Shown: piece after piece, positions 37,637 through 47,458 of the stretch
Numbering within the stretch: the first letter of the stretch is position 1
How the letters are laid out: the number at the start of each line of letters is the position of its first letter
Assembly: GCF_004331035.1 (NCBI RefSeq)
Contig: NZ_SJNT01000002.1
Location: 226,088 to 290,087, forward strand
Length of the DNA stretch: 64,000 bases
Direction: 5' to 3'
Source: Acinetobacter sp. ANC 4910
GTDB taxonomy: Bacteria; Pseudomonadota; Gammaproteobacteria; Pseudomonadales; Moraxellaceae
Notes under the pieces: generated by a model
The model's database searches: none
What the model was told of the DNA's origin: nothing
What the model saw: only the letters and a program-made list of their open reading frames with translations
Position numbers and translations under genes: made by a program

Positions 37637-38323
37637 TTAAACTGTAACTGAACCGACTTTGGAAAGTTCATCACGCATATCATCAATCACAGCTTTATAA
37701 TCGGGTTTACCAAAAATGGCTGAACCCGCGACAAACATATCCGCACCTGCTTCTGCAATTGCACGAATGTTTGCTGGACCAACACCACCATCGACTTCTA
37801 AACGGATATCACGACCTGAGGCATCAATAATCTTGCGCGCTTGACGTAATTTTTCCAAAGTCATTGGAATAAATTTTTGTCCACCAAAACCTGGGTTTAC
37901 GCTCATCAATAAGATTTGATCAACTTTATCCAAAACATAATCCAAATAATGTAATGGTGTTGCAGGGTTAAAGACTAAACCTGCTTTAGCGCCGCCTGCT
38001 TTAATCAACTGTAAAGAACGATCAATATGGTCTGTGGCTTCTGGGTGGAACGTAATAATATCTGCCCCCGCCTCCAAGAAATCACCAATCATACGGTCTA
38101 CAGGAGAAACCATTAAATGCACATCAATCGGCGCTTTAATGCCATAGTTTTTTAATGCCTTACATATTCCTGCACCGAAGGTTAAATTCGGTACATAGTG
38201 ATTATCCATCACATCAAAATGCACCACGTCAGCGCCTGCTTCTAATACTTTTTCAACATCTTCACCTAGACGTGCAAAATCAGCAGATAAAATAGAAGGT
38301 GCAATTAAATAAGGCTTGGACAT
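37637..38323 (-). CDS. rpe: Ribulose-phosphate 3-epimerase
   Basis: Rpe interconverts ribulose-5-phosphate and xylulose-5-phosphate in the pentose phosphate pathway. The TIM-barrel signatures are clear: [14 protein letters not shown] at the N-terminus, [18 protein letters not shown] with metal-binding His and Asp near 34-51, [14 protein letters not shown] near 137-150 and LEVDGGVG near 176-183. The length of 228 residues is standard. It is monocistronic as far as visible. Its 3' flank holds an unusual DnaA-box array. Confidence 0.95.
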   Translation of the reverse strand: MSKPYLIAPSILSADFARLGEDVEKVLEAGADVVHFDVMDNHYVPNLTFGAGICKALKNYGIKAPIDVHLMVSPVDRMIGDFLEAGADIITFHPEATDHIDRSLQLIKAGGAKAGLVFNPATPLHYLDYVLDKVDQILLMSVNPGFGGQKFIPMTLEKLRQARKIIDASGRDIRLEVDGGVGPANIRAIAEAGADMFVAGSAIFGKPDYKAVIDDMRDELSKVGSVTV

Positions 38324-38480
38324 GGATTAACCTGGCTGTTCATTAATTTAATGGCATTATTATAGCAAACTGCGACCGAGGTCTGTGACATTTCATTTTT
38401 GCAACATTGCGTTGCAGTGATACGCTATGCAAGCCTGCTATATTTGTTATGGTAAAGCTCCAACCTCATGATGAAAAAAA

Positions 38481-38756
38481 ATGAAAAGCTCAAGCCAAAT
38501 TGCCACATTAGAATCTGCCCGTATTGCCAAGCGTTTATATAATCACTGGAAACATAAATTTGAAGTGAAAGAAACTGAACAGCAATTTGAGATTATTATG
38601 CCTGAAGCACAGGTTAAGCTTGTACCACAAGCAGAATACTTAGCGGTTGAAATTACGGCATCCACAGAAAAAATGGATCACTTAGAAAAAGTGGTACTCG
38701 ATCATTTAAGTCGTATGGCGCAGCAAGAATTCGAAGCAGAATGGCAGCGGAGTTAA
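38481..38756 (+). CDS. DUF2218-family protein
   Basis: This 91-residue soluble protein matches the DUF2218 type, with SARIAKRLYNHWKHKFEV at the N-terminus and VVLDHLSRMAQQEFEAEW at the C-terminus. The function is unknown; some homologues are encoded near siderophore or iron genes, which is not the case here. It stands alone between divergent rpe and convergent fghA. Its stop codon forms the loop of a 7-bp hairpin (GCGGAGT-TAA-ACTCCGC, 38747-38763). Confidence 0.8.
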   Translation: MKSSSQIATLESARIAKRLYNHWKHKFEVKETEQQFEIIMPEAQVKLVPQAEYLAVEITASTEKMDHLEKVVLDHLSRMAQQEFEAEWQRS

Positions 38757-38780
38757 ACTCCGCACGTTTGAAAAAGTCAC

Positions 38781-39617
38781 TTAAGATTCAAGTTGTACGG
38801 CATGGAATTGTAGATGATCATCCATAAAACTTTGAATAAAATAATAACCATGATCATAGCCAGCATGTTCACGCAGGGTCAAAGTTTGCCCAACTTTTGT
38901 ACATGCTTGTTGGAATAATGCAGGATTTAACTGGCTATAAAACTGATCATCCAAACCTTGATCAATCAATATTTCATTAAATAAAGCACCTTTTTCGCCC
39001 ACCAATACTGTCGCATCGTGCTGCTTCCAAACCAATTGATCCTTACCTAAATAGTTTGAAAATGCTTTTTCTCCCCAAGGACATTGACTTGGTGCACAGA
39101 TAGGTGCAAAGGCAGAAACCGATTTAAATTTTTCAGGATATTTAAACGCTAGCGTTAAAGCACCATGGCCGCCCATCGAGTGACCAAAAATACCAATACG
39201 GTTTTGCTGAACTGGGAATTGTTGCAACACTAGATCATAAAGCTCATGAACAATGAAGCTTTCCATTTGATAATGTTCCGCCCACGGTGCTTGTGTCGCA
39301 TTGATATAGAAACCCGCACCCTGACCGATATCCCAATGATCACCTTGCGCCACTTGCTCACCACGTGGCGAAGTATCGGGCATAATTAAAATTAGACCCA
39401 ATTGTGCTGCCATGCGTTGTGCATGCGCTTTAATGGCAAAAGTTTCTTCGGTACAGGTTAATCCCGCAAGATAAAATAAAGCAGGACAAGCCTCCCCCTC
39501 TAATGCTTGCGGGGGTAAATACACAGAAAAACGACTATCGCCTTTGAGTGTTTGGGAATTAAAACGATAAATGCGTTGCTCACCATCAAAACAGCGATTT
39601 TTTTGTAATAATTCCAT
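38781..39617 (-). CDS. fghA: S-formylglutathione hydrolase
   Basis: FghA hydrolyses S-formylglutathione to formate and glutathione in glutathione-dependent formaldehyde detoxification. This alpha/beta hydrolase of 278 residues has the nucleophile Ser147 in GIFGHSMGGHGAL and family-specific LFYLAGLTCTEETFAIKAHAQR near 47-68. The partner glutathione-dependent formaldehyde dehydrogenase is not adjacent. Instead the gene follows a membrane C13-type peptidase by 13 bases, an unusual partner. Confidence 0.93.
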   Translation of the reverse strand: MELLQKNRCFDGEQRIYRFNSQTLKGDSRFSVYLPPQALEGEACPALFYLAGLTCTEETFAIKAHAQRMAAQLGLILIMPDTSPRGEQVAQGDHWDIGQGAGFYINATQAPWAEHYQMESFIVHELYDLVLQQFPVQQNRIGIFGHSMGGHGALTLAFKYPEKFKSVSAFAPICAPSQCPWGEKAFSNYLGKDQLVWKQHDATVLVGEKGALFNEILIDQGLDDQFYSQLNPALFQQACTKVGQTLTLREHAGYDHGYYFIQSFMDDHLQFHAVQLES

Positions 39618-39630
39618 CTTGAATTCCTTT

Positions 39631-41040
39631 TTAGGGTGTATGCATAACCGCTTGCGCTTGAACTGGTGGTGTGGTTGTTGTCGGTGGAAACAAACGTTGC
39701 TCTAATTGTGGCAGCATCAATTCCATATTTTTACCAATCGACCATTGTGGTTCAGAGGGATCAAAGCCTTGAGCAGTTTCCCATTGCGCCACAGTATCTT
39801 TGGCTTGTGCAAAAGCATCTTTCATCGAATGCTGTTCACGCATAGCCTGATCAAAGAACGCACGACCAAAATAAGTATAATCCGCTTCATTCGAGCAACC
39901 AAATGAAGCCCGATCAGCTGCGGAAGCCGTAATAATCAAGGTATTATCATTTTGTAATGCCGATACAAAACTGCCTGAATAGCATGCTGAAATCACAATG
40001 ACGCGCCAACGGATGCCCGAACGGTCTAACGCATCTCTTAACCATTTTGGATCGACTTGTGCCAAATCGAGTGGTGCATTTTCCATTTCAAATTCATTCT
40101 GCAAACCATGCGAGGTCATATAAAGGAAAAGCACATCACTCTCACGGTTCATCTGCTGACCAATACGCTTTAATGCCAGTTCCATACTGGTTCGTGAAGC
40201 AATTGGAATTTCAGTGCGTGTCGCAGGATTGTTCACCAAAATCATGGAACGACCAAAGGTTCCAAAACGAGTATCAAATTGTTCACGTATGCGTTTCACC
40301 TCAGACATAAAGACATCTTGGTAACTGGCACCCGCCACCCCTAAAAAGTACCAATGTGACTGAGCAAACTCTCCATATTCAATGGCTTGTAAATTCTTAT
40401 TCAGCAGTCGACTTTGGGCATAAAAGGCATCTTCGGCAAAAGTTGGTGGGACATCTTCAACTTTCCAGATCGGTTGACTTTTCACTGACATCTGCCACAC
40501 CACCAAAGTAAATAGTGTTGCTAACATAATCAGCGCACGTTCCCACCATGGCCATTTTAACTCACGGGCGAACACCCAAACCACCGCCAGACTTTGCCAG
40601 ACAAACAGCACCATAAAAATGGTCGGCAAATAATCATAAAAAGCATAAGGCAAAATATCAATCATGCCCAAATATTGGATAAAACTTTGTAGCAGTGCGA
40701 TATGGGTATCTAAAACCAACCACAATAAAGCGGGAACCAACATTAAACGTGGATTATTTACCCGTTGGGATAGGAAAATACCAACAATCAGTGCAATGAA
40801 AGGCCATAGCGCATAACTGACCAAACCTTGCGAGTTAAACTCACCGACTTCGCCCGCACTGAGCCAACTAAATAAGGTATTGGCACAACCGCCTAATATC
40901 CCCCAGAAAATCAACTGTAAAATTGAAGGATGGACAATTTGTAATGCACGTCGTGAACCTAAAAACAGCCACAGTCCCGCCATTTGGTTGCTTTTAAAAT
41001 CGTGCCAAAAATTAATGGAGGGCTTAAAATCAATCTTCAT
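39631..41040 (-). CDS. Membrane-anchored C13-family (caspase-like) peptidase
   Basis: The 469-residue protein has five or six hydrophobic segments in residues 40-185. A legumain/caspase-like domain follows from about 228 to 445. The catalytic dyad is visible as His311 in MTSHG and Cys353 in VISACYSGSF, the arrangement of peptidase family C13 and clan CD. The C-terminus is Pro/Thr-rich. The domain should face the periplasm or cytoplasm depending on topology, which I cannot fix. The substrate is unknown. The downstream fghA starts 13 bases after the stop. Confidence 0.82.
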   Translation of the reverse strand: MKIDFKPSINFWHDFKSNQMAGLWLFLGSRRALQIVHPSILQLIFWGILGGCANTLFSWLSAGEVGEFNSQGLVSYALWPFIALIVGIFLSQRVNNPRLMLVPALLWLVLDTHIALLQSFIQYLGMIDILPYAFYDYLPTIFMVLFVWQSLAVVWVFARELKWPWWERALIMLATLFTLVVWQMSVKSQPIWKVEDVPPTFAEDAFYAQSRLLNKNLQAIEYGEFAQSHWYFLGVAGASYQDVFMSEVKRIREQFDTRFGTFGRSMILVNNPATRTEIPIASRTSMELALKRIGQQMNRESDVLFLYMTSHGLQNEFEMENAPLDLAQVDPKWLRDALDRSGIRWRVIVISACYSGSFVSALQNDNTLIITASAADRASFGCSNEADYTYFGRAFFDQAMREQHSMKDAFAQAKDTVAQWETAQGFDPSEPQWSIGKNMELMLPQLEQRLFPPTTTTPPVQAQAVMHTP

Positions 41041-41157
41041 AAGGTTTTCAGGTGGCTAGTGCTACTCGCTTGATTGCATAGCTAGTTTATGCTTGATCGG
41101 TTTTTTATCAATATTATTTTTAACTATATAACAAATCTTTGCCCAATATTGAAACAA

Positions 41158-41970
41158 TTATCCTAAGGTCTGATGATCAAGCTGAAAGTAAGCATCAAAA
41201 CGACAAGCATCCCCCTGCCATTGCGTATCAGGTTGTTGATCATTTAAAAATACCGCCAGACGAGGACGCTTGACCACCACACGTTTTGCAATCTGTTGGG
41301 CCAGAGGCAGCAGTTGATCCCCCAAATCCATTTCACCGTGCTCTGGTAGCAGTAAATGTAACAATTGCATCTGCTTTTTGACTTGAGCTTGCTTTTTAAT
41401 AGCTTGTTGATTTTGATCACGTTGCGGGAACATGGGGTCTAAATACACTACATCACTGTGCTGCTGTTGCTCTGCACATTGCTTTAAATAATCTGCTGAA
41501 TCTGAAAAAACCAAATGAATCCGTGCTGCAATCGGGGCAAGATAAGAATCGGCCAATGCTTGCTGTCGTGTATCTTCCAGTAGCGTAAATAAAATCGGGT
41601 GGCGTTCCACTAAAGTAACCGTTGCACCCAGTGCAGCTAACAATAAACTGTCGTGCCCTAAACCCGCAGTCGCATCAATTAAACGTGGTTTTTCCGCCAA
41701 CTGACAAGCACGGGCAATCATTTCTGATTTTAGCGATGCACGTTTTAAACGTGGAATTTCTGCCTGCCAATCAGGCTGCATTTTCATGCCATTGGCACAT
41801 AACCAGAGCCCTTGCTCATCGACACACAGGGCCAATTCAGGATTTAAACGTAAAAAACGCGCATTCAATTTTTCAATTAATTCAAGCTGAATCTCAACTC
41901 CACGGGATGCAAGCACAGCCGCATAGTGCTGTGCCTGAGCTTGAAACTGAGGTTCCGTAAATAAATGCAT
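41158..41970 (-). CDS. rsmJ: 16S rRNA (guanine1516-N2)-methyltransferase RsmJ
   Basis: RsmJ methylates G1516 of 16S rRNA. The SAM-binding motif is [30 protein letters not shown] near 96-125, and the catalytic-type motif [12 protein letters not shown] is near 177-188. The open frame begins at 41997, but I start at ATG 41970, whose A is shared with the uppP stop (TAATG). That start implies translational coupling and gives the usual N-terminus; the product has 270 residues. It is the last gene of tsaB-uppP-rsmJ. Confidence 0.88.
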   Translation of the reverse strand: MHLFTEPQFQAQAQHYAAVLASRGVEIQLELIEKLNARFLRLNPELALCVDEQGLWLCANGMKMQPDWQAEIPRLKRASLKSEMIARACQLAEKPRLIDATAGLGHDSLLLAALGATVTLVERHPILFTLLEDTRQQALADSYLAPIAARIHLVFSDSADYLKQCAEQQQHSDVVYLDPMFPQRDQNQQAIKKQAQVKKQMQLLHLLLPEHGEMDLGDQLLPLAQQIAKRVVVKRPRLAVFLNDQQPDTQWQGDACRFDAYFQLDHQTLG

Positions 41971-42791
41971 TACCAAGTGACCCAACCTGTCCACCAAGTT
42001 GCCAAAATAAATAAACCAAAGCCAATACGGTAATATGCAAATGCAGTAAAGTCGTGTTTAGACACATAACGAATCAAGGCACGAATGACGATGAGCGCAG
42101 AGATAAATGCCACAATAATCCCAACAGCTAAAACAGCCATATCATTACTGTGCAAATCGGCACGCATTTTATACATATCTAGCAAACCTGCACCCATTAG
42201 GACAGGAATACCGAGAAAGAAAGAAAATTCCGCCGCAGCTTTACGCGATACGCCTAAAAATAAAGACCCAATAATGGTTGAACCTGAACGCGATGTGCCT
42301 GGAAATAAGGCTAAGCATTGAATCAGACCAATTAAAGTCGCTTGCTTATAGGTTAAATCATCAACTTCTTGCGTTTGAATATTATGAGGACGGCGTTCGG
42401 CCCATAAAATAATAAAACCACCGACAATTAAAGCAATCGCAACGGTAATCGCATTAAATAAATAAGCTTTAATAACGTCGCCAAAGGTTAAGCCCACAAT
42501 CACAATCGGTATAGAGGCAATAATTAAGTTAATGCTTAAACGGCGACCTTGTTCTTGACCTTTTAGACCACCAATTAAAGCGCCCCAAAGTTTACCCCAA
42601 TACTCATAAATTACGGCTGCAATCGCGCCAATCTGCACGGCAACTGCAAACATATCTCTTTTTTCGATGGTCCAGAAATCTAGAAGTTGACCTGCTAAGA
42701 TTAAGTGCCCAGTACTTGAAATTGGTAGAAATTCAGTAATCCCTTCTACCAAGCCCATTATGGCCGCTTTAAACAATAATAAAAGATCCAT
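41970..42791 (-). CDS. uppP: Undecaprenyl-diphosphatase UppP (BacA)
   Basis: UppP dephosphorylates undecaprenyl diphosphate, recycling the lipid carrier for peptidoglycan and other envelope glycans; it is linked to bacitracin tolerance. The 273 residues form about eight membrane segments. Signatures are [20 protein letters not shown] near 13-32 and [20 protein letters not shown] near 160-180. It follows tsaB by 8 bases and overlaps rsmJ by one base. Confidence 0.95.
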   Translation of the reverse strand: MDLLLLFKAAIMGLVEGITEFLPISSTGHLILAGQLLDFWTIEKRDMFAVAVQIGAIAAVIYEYWGKLWGALIGGLKGQEQGRRLSINLIIASIPIVIVGLTFGDVIKAYLFNAITVAIALIVGGFIILWAERRPHNIQTQEVDDLTYKQATLIGLIQCLALFPGTSRSGSTIIGSLFLGVSRKAAAEFSFFLGIPVLMGAGLLDMYKMRADLHSNDMAVLAVGIIVAFISALIVIRALIRYVSKHDFTAFAYYRIGFGLFILATWWTGWVTW

Positions 42792-42799
42792 ATCTAACC

Positions 42800-43468
42800 T
42801 TAAGTTGCTTTAATTTGTTCTGGAATTTTTTTCCATGCATTATCACGTAAATACACTGGAAGGGCTTGTTCTGCCTTGACCCATTGTGCGTTGAGCGCCG
42901 CTACACGTGCAATTTGAGCAATATCTTGTGCCGTTGCGACCACATCTTTAAATTCTAAAGCATCAGGCTGAATTAAAGCTGAACCTGAACCCACCAAGGT
43001 AAATTGAGTGATGCTGGCGGCCTGTTGATAGTCTAATAATTGTTCTTCATCAACCGCTTGCATAATGCCTTGATCACCGAGTTGAAAACTCGCGATATAG
43101 ACTTCATTCATACGTGCATCAAGTACTGTCGTCACAGCAGTCAAACCATGCAACCGATAAGCGGCTTGCGCCAAAGCTTGTAAAGTTGATACCGGAATCA
43201 CAGGGAGATCATGTGCCCATGCGAGTGCTTGAGTCACGGCTGCGTTAATACGCACACCACTGAATGAACCCGGACCACGACTAAAAGCAATCGCGGTTAA
43301 ATCTTCTGTCGTTACACCTAATTGAGCATAGCCCTGTTCAACCATAGGTAAAATGGTTTGCGTTTGAGCCTTTGCACGCGTATCTAATTGGAAAAACAGC
43401 TCTTGATTTTCATCTACGATAGAAACAGAACACTGTTCATTGGCTGTTTCTAATGCCAGCAATTTCAT
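42800..43468 (-). CDS. tsaB: tRNA threonylcarbamoyladenosine biosynthesis protein TsaB
   Basis: TsaB is the non-catalytic partner of TsaD in t6A37 formation. The actin-like fold is shown by LLALETANEQCSVSI at the N-terminus and AIAFSRGPGSFSGVRI near 61-76. The longer frame starts with TTG at 43474. I choose ATG 43468 because AAGG lies 6 bases upstream, giving 222 residues. It opens the tsaB-uppP-rsmJ operon. Confidence 0.93.
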   Translation of the reverse strand: MKLLALETANEQCSVSIVDENQELFFQLDTRAKAQTQTILPMVEQGYAQLGVTTEDLTAIAFSRGPGSFSGVRINAAVTQALAWAHDLPVIPVSTLQALAQAAYRLHGLTAVTTVLDARMNEVYIASFQLGDQGIMQAVDEEQLLDYQQAASITQFTLVGSGSALIQPDALEFKDVVATAQDIAQIARVAALNAQWVKAEQALPVYLRDNAWKKIPEQIKAT

Positions 43469-43561
43469 GCTCAACCTTGCTTCAACTTTATCTTAAAAAA
43501 CGAGGGCTATCATACTCTACTCAATTCTTGGACGCGAGAATTTCCCCGCCTAGATACAAAA

Positions 43562-43583
43562 AAACCAAGCATTCGCTTGGTTT
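43562..43583 (-). terminator. Terminator after gamma-carbonic anhydrase gene
   Basis: The 9-bp stem AAACCAAGC/GCTTGGTTT with loop ATTC is followed on the minus strand by TTTTTGTATC. It separates the NUDIX/carbonic-anhydrase pair from tsaB. Confidence 0.85.
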
Positions 43584-43600
43584 AAAAAACAATGCTTTTA

Positions 43601-44131
43601 TTAGAATTCAAAAACTTCCAGTTGGGTAAATTTCTTATAATGTTCAGCATAATGCAATGCGCTTAACTTTAATTTCGCTTCGACATCAGCATCTAGTGTT
43701 TTTACAACTTTTCCTGGAGAACCCATCACCAAAGAGTTATCGGGAATCACCTTTCCTTCTGGAATTAAAGCATTCGCGCCAATAATACAGTTTTTCCCAA
43801 TCACTGCATTGTTTAAAATCACGGCGTTAATGCCAATTAAAGAATTATCGCCCACCGTACAGCCATGTAGCATGGCTTGATGTCCAATAGTGACGTAATT
43901 TCCAATGTGCATCGGAATACCCGCATCGGTATGCAAGACCGCATTTTCCTGTACGTTGGTAAAATCCCCCAATTGAATCCGACTGTTATCTGCACGAATC
44001 ACCGCCCCAAACCAAACACTGACCTGTTGTCCCAATTCAACTTGACCAATTACGGTTGCGTTGTCGGCCACCCATCCATCAAAAGGAACATGCGTAGCTT
44101 TGGGTGCATGTCCGGCAAATTTGTACATCAT
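43601..44131 (-). CDS. Gamma-carbonic anhydrase-like (YrdA-type) hexapeptide protein
   Basis: This left-handed beta-helix protein of about 176 residues consists of hexapeptide repeats such as IGQVEL, VWFGAV and IGINAV. The three histidines expected for a trimer-interface metal site are in VLHTD, IGHQAMLHG. It probably belongs to the YrdA/CaiE group; enzymatic carbonic anhydrase activity is not certain for these. The long frame begins with TTG at 44137; ATG 44131, two bases after the upstream stop, is more likely. It is co-transcribed with the NUDIX gene before it. Confidence 0.85.
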   Translation of the reverse strand: MMYKFAGHAPKATHVPFDGWVADNATVIGQVELGQQVSVWFGAVIRADNSRIQLGDFTNVQENAVLHTDAGIPMHIGNYVTIGHQAMLHGCTVGDNSLIGINAVILNNAVIGKNCIIGANALIPEGKVIPDNSLVMGSPGKVVKTLDADVEAKLKLSALHYAEHYKKFTQLEVFEF

Positions 44132-44133
44132 GT

Positions 44134-44763
44134 TCAATTACGTCCTTTGGTTTTGAGCAATGCCTGCTGGGCATAGAATAATGGCGAATTTAATAAAAAA
44201 GGCCATTCTTTTTGATAATTCAATCCATATTGGAATAAGGAAATCAACATGCGGGCTGTCAATCCCCACACAATTTCATCTTCAACTCGCATACTGGGAA
44301 AATACAGCGACTGTTGTGCATAACGGACTTCATGTGGCGTTGGCGGTGCTTCCATCAAATTTTGTAAAGAAGCAAAAAATATTCGATCAATTTCTGAAGG
44401 CTGAGCTGTCAGTTCAACCTGCGGCGGAATAAGCCCAACAATCGGTTTGACCAACATACCATTACGGGCTTTTTGCATGGGTAAATCACCCAATAACTGT
44501 ACATCAAACGGGTTTAAAGCTGTTTCTTCTTGGGCTTCTCTCAGCGCAACCACAATATTACTGGTGTCTTGCGGATCTCGTTTGCCTCCGGGAAAAGACA
44601 CTTCACCGGCATGATTAGACAAGTACACTGAACGGCGGGTTAAGAGCACTTTGGGGTCAGCTTCATCAGTAATCGCAATTAACACGGCAGCTTCAGCTTC
44701 TCGCTTACGGGTCGAAAATCTTAAATGCTGTTGTAACACATGTGTTAATGAACGATTATCCAT
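44134..44763 (-). CDS. NUDIX hydrolase, CoA pyrophosphatase type
   Basis: The 209-residue protein carries the NUDIX box in GEVSFPGGKRDPQDTSNIVVALREAQEETAL (Gly, Glu and REAQEE residues intact). The upstream segment LLTRRSVYLSNHAGEVSFPGG is the UPF0035-type pattern associated with CoA diphosphatases such as NudL. ATG 44763 has AGAGG 8 bases upstream; GTG 44772 would add three residues. The downstream carbonic-anhydrase-like gene is almost contiguous. Confidence 0.85.
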   Translation of the reverse strand: MDNRSLTHVLQQHLRFSTRKREAEAAVLIAITDEADPKVLLTRRSVYLSNHAGEVSFPGGKRDPQDTSNIVVALREAQEETALNPFDVQLLGDLPMQKARNGMLVKPIVGLIPPQVELTAQPSEIDRIFFASLQNLMEAPPTPHEVRYAQQSLYFPSMRVEDEIVWGLTARMLISLFQYGLNYQKEWPFLLNSPLFYAQQALLKTKGRN

Positions 44764-44876
44764 ATCACTCACCTCTGTTGTTCTTCATTTCATCATAGCT
44801 GAATTTTGATCGGATTGGAGAGAATAGATGTCAAACTTGTTTTTTTCAGTTATGCTGAGTGGCAACTTTATCATTG

Positions 44877-45434
44877 ATGATGAATATGGACTTCTGCGGA
44901 AATTGTGGACATAAAACGACTGAAAAAATTCCACTTGGCGATCATCAATTACGTCGCGTTTGTACAGAATGTGGTCATATTCATTATGTAAATCCCAAAG
45001 TTATTTGTGGTGCTTTGGCGCTGTGGGACAATAAAGTTTTGCTTTGCCGCCGTGCAATTGAACCGCGTTATGGTTTATGGACATTACCCGCAGGTTACAT
45101 GGAACTGTTTGAAACCATGGAGCAAGGCGCTGCACGTGAAACTCGTGAAGAAGCACAAGCAGAAGTCGAAATTGAGCAACTATACTGCATGTACAATATT
45201 CCACGTATTGGGCAAATTTATGTATTGTTTAAAGCCCAACTGATCAATGGAAGCTTTGGTGCGGGCGAAGAAAGTATTGAGTGCCGCCTTTTTGAAGAAC
45301 ATGAAATTCCGTGGACAGAATTAGCATTCCCAAGTGTAGAACAAACACTTAAGCACTATTTTTCTGATCGGAAAACCAATGCGTTTATTACGCATTTAGA
45401 AACCTTAGGTACGCGTTTAGACCATACTGGTTAA
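44877..45434 (+). CDS. NUDIX hydrolase with N-terminal zinc ribbon
   Basis: The protein has about 185 residues. A CxxC...CxxC zinc ribbon (FCGNCG and VCTECG) covers the first 35 residues, as in NudC-like and related hydrolases. The NUDIX box follows: GYMELFETMEQGAARETREEAQAE. A conserved VNPKVICGALAL lies between. The frame is open from GTG 44859. ATGs at 44877, 44880 and 44886 are all possible and none has a strong Shine-Dalgarno, so the start is uncertain. The substrate is probably a nucleotide diphosphate derivative, but its identity is unknown. It is divergent from the other NUDIX gene. Confidence 0.83.
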   Translation: MMNMDFCGNCGHKTTEKIPLGDHQLRRVCTECGHIHYVNPKVICGALALWDNKVLLCRRAIEPRYGLWTLPAGYMELFETMEQGAARETREEAQAEVEIEQLYCMYNIPRIGQIYVLFKAQLINGSFGAGEESIECRLFEEHEIPWTELAFPSVEQTLKHYFSDRKTNAFITHLETLGTRLDHTG

Positions 45435-45459
45435 ATCAGTTTAACGTATTGATAAAAAT

Positions 45460-45490
45460 AAAAGCCGATTCGTTTGAATCGGCTTTTTTT
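45460..45490. terminator. Terminator between NUDIX gene and filF
   Basis: The 12-bp stem AAAAGCCGATTC/GAATCGGCTTTT with loop GTTT is followed by T residues. A-rich DNA on the left also allows termination of the fil operon on the minus strand. Confidence 0.9.
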
Positions 45491-45507
45491 ATTCAGAATA
45501 TCGAGAT

Positions 45508-47436
45508 TTAGCTTTTGGCTTTAACGCTATAGCAAGGGGCCAAACTCATTTCTAAAGTTCCGCCACTTAATTTTGCTAAAGCCGTGTCATCCGTCGTTTC
45601 ATCGGTATTATTGGCATTATATACCTTTTGAAAACTGGCATAACTGTTCGCCCATTTGACTGCATCGCCAGCAGAATCGGTAAAGGTGATACGTCCTGTA
45701 CTTCCCGTCGATGCATTTAATAAATTCTGTAAGTGAACTAAAGCACCACCCACCACGATTTTTTCACCTGTGGCAGATATTTGAATAGTTGAGTTCACAC
45801 CAATCAAAGCACCATTGACTGACTTTAATGCTTCATCGCCTAAAATCATACGAATAGAGATCGCACGATCATCAATAAATGCACGTGATGTTGTGCCTAA
45901 GCGATATTGCTGCACACCATTACTGTCTTTTAAATTACTGCCCACTGTTGTGCTACAACTTCCTGTACTCATATCGGTATCGGTCGCAGCAGGCTTCATA
46001 TTGGTTCGAATATCACCTTTCTCATCAATCACAATACCCAGTTTTAGACTTGGCACACTGCTATCGGTGAATTTGAATGTCAAATCTGCATACAATGGAA
46101 AAATGTAATTTTCACCTGCCGAGACATTGTTACTCGATTTAAATACTTGTTTATCTAAATACGTAATTGGATAAACTTTAAAGAGATCTAAGGAACCTTT
46201 AAACGTATCTGAGACACCATAACGCTGTTGCCATTGTCCAAGGTCTTTCAAGTCCTCAGTGGTCACCGTGGTTTTTTGTGTCAATAATTTATAGAATTTT
46301 TCCTTACCCGCAATCATATAATCGTTATACAGCTTCCCTTGATTGATAATCAGGTCATCTGAATTCGGGTCATCTACACCAATATAATAATTTTGATCAA
46401 TGCGCTTATTCAGCGGGTTAATCCAATGGTTTTGCGGCAATGCCGTCATACGGGTGGGTTTATAGCTTCGGAGTAATTCGGCATTTACCCCAGCAATTGA
46501 GGTTAGTCCTGATTTGGCTAAGCCTCTCCATTGCAAACCGCTACCAAACGTATAGCCTTGACGATCCGTCAACAGCATAAAATGTCCAAACAAATGTTTG
46601 GTGGTTGTGTCATTTGCAGCACAAACATCTTTATTACAGCCCGTTAAGCCATCCGACCCCGTTAAGCTACTCACCACACTGCCAGATGTCGAGAATAGAG
46701 AAAATTCCGGCTGATACACCGCGGCATTGCTAATATTCAATAATTGACTGACCACTGCAAAAGCTTCTGCATCTGAAATGACTGAGACATCTAACCACGG
46801 TTTAATGATGGCGGCGTACTCTCCATTCACCATCTGTTGTGCGGTTACCGAGCTGGTAATTTTATCTAGACTTTCACGGATCGAATCACTCATGTACAGT
46901 GCTTGAATATCCGTTTTCGTGTTAATACTTTTTTGTTGTAAAGCCAATGCCTGAATAATTTTAACCAAGTTCATCGCGGTTTTGACTGTAGCATCACTTG
47001 GATCGAGCACGGTCGCATCACGGTTAGTCATCCCTTTGGCAATATCTAATACCGTCAAACGCGGAATTTGATCGGTACTGACCAAAGCAATATTACTGAT
47101 TGGAAAGGAACCTAAAGCAATCCGTTTATCCGCTTTACCCAACAAGAACACATTGACTCTATCACTATAATTACAGGTGCCTGTGGCAACGCCATTCTTT
47201 AAATCCATCAAGGTCACAAAGGTATTTTGTGTATCACTACTACAGGAAAAATTTAAACCATCAAAAGGATAATCCAGTGCAAACTGAATACAATTGCTCG
47301 CACCCACAGTACAACTGCCATTCACCGTGCTGTTATTATTTTTCTCTGGAATAATATTGGCACTTTCCCCACCACAAGCAGTTAGTCCTGACATTAACGT
47401 TGAAAGTGCGATGGTTAATAAATATTTATTTTTCAT
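45508..47436 (-). CDS. filF: Putative pilus system lipoprotein FilF
   Basis: This is a large lipoprotein of 642 residues. The signal peptide ends in a lipobox (MSGLTACGG, Cys at about 21). The mature part begins with a cysteine-rich region (GSCTVGASNCIQF; NFSCSS) and continues as a beta-rich sequence without a domain I can name. It ends LEMSLAPCYSVKAKS. It is the distal gene of the fil cluster, 22 bases after filE. The name follows from position and resemblance to the Acinetobacter fil operon; the biochemical function is not known. Confidence 0.75.
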   Translation of the reverse strand: MKNKYLLTIALSTLMSGLTACGGESANIIPEKNNNSTVNGSCTVGASNCIQFALDYPFDGLNFSCSSDTQNTFVTLMDLKNGVATGTCNYSDRVNVFLLGKADKRIALGSFPISNIALVSTDQIPRLTVLDIAKGMTNRDATVLDPSDATVKTAMNLVKIIQALALQQKSINTKTDIQALYMSDSIRESLDKITSSVTAQQMVNGEYAAIIKPWLDVSVISDAEAFAVVSQLLNISNAAVYQPEFSLFSTSGSVVSSLTGSDGLTGCNKDVCAANDTTTKHLFGHFMLLTDRQGYTFGSGLQWRGLAKSGLTSIAGVNAELLRSYKPTRMTALPQNHWINPLNKRIDQNYYIGVDDPNSDDLIINQGKLYNDYMIAGKEKFYKLLTQKTTVTTEDLKDLGQWQQRYGVSDTFKGSLDLFKVYPITYLDKQVFKSSNNVSAGENYIFPLYADLTFKFTDSSVPSLKLGIVIDEKGDIRTNMKPAATDTDMSTGSCSTTVGSNLKDSNGVQQYRLGTTSRAFIDDRAISIRMILGDEALKSVNGALIGVNSTIQISATGEKIVVGGALVHLQNLLNASTGSTGRITFTDSAGDAVKWANSYASFQKVYNANNTDETTDDTALAKLSGGTLEMSLAPCYSVKAKS

Positions 47437-47458
47437 TCCTATTACTCTATTTTTCTAA

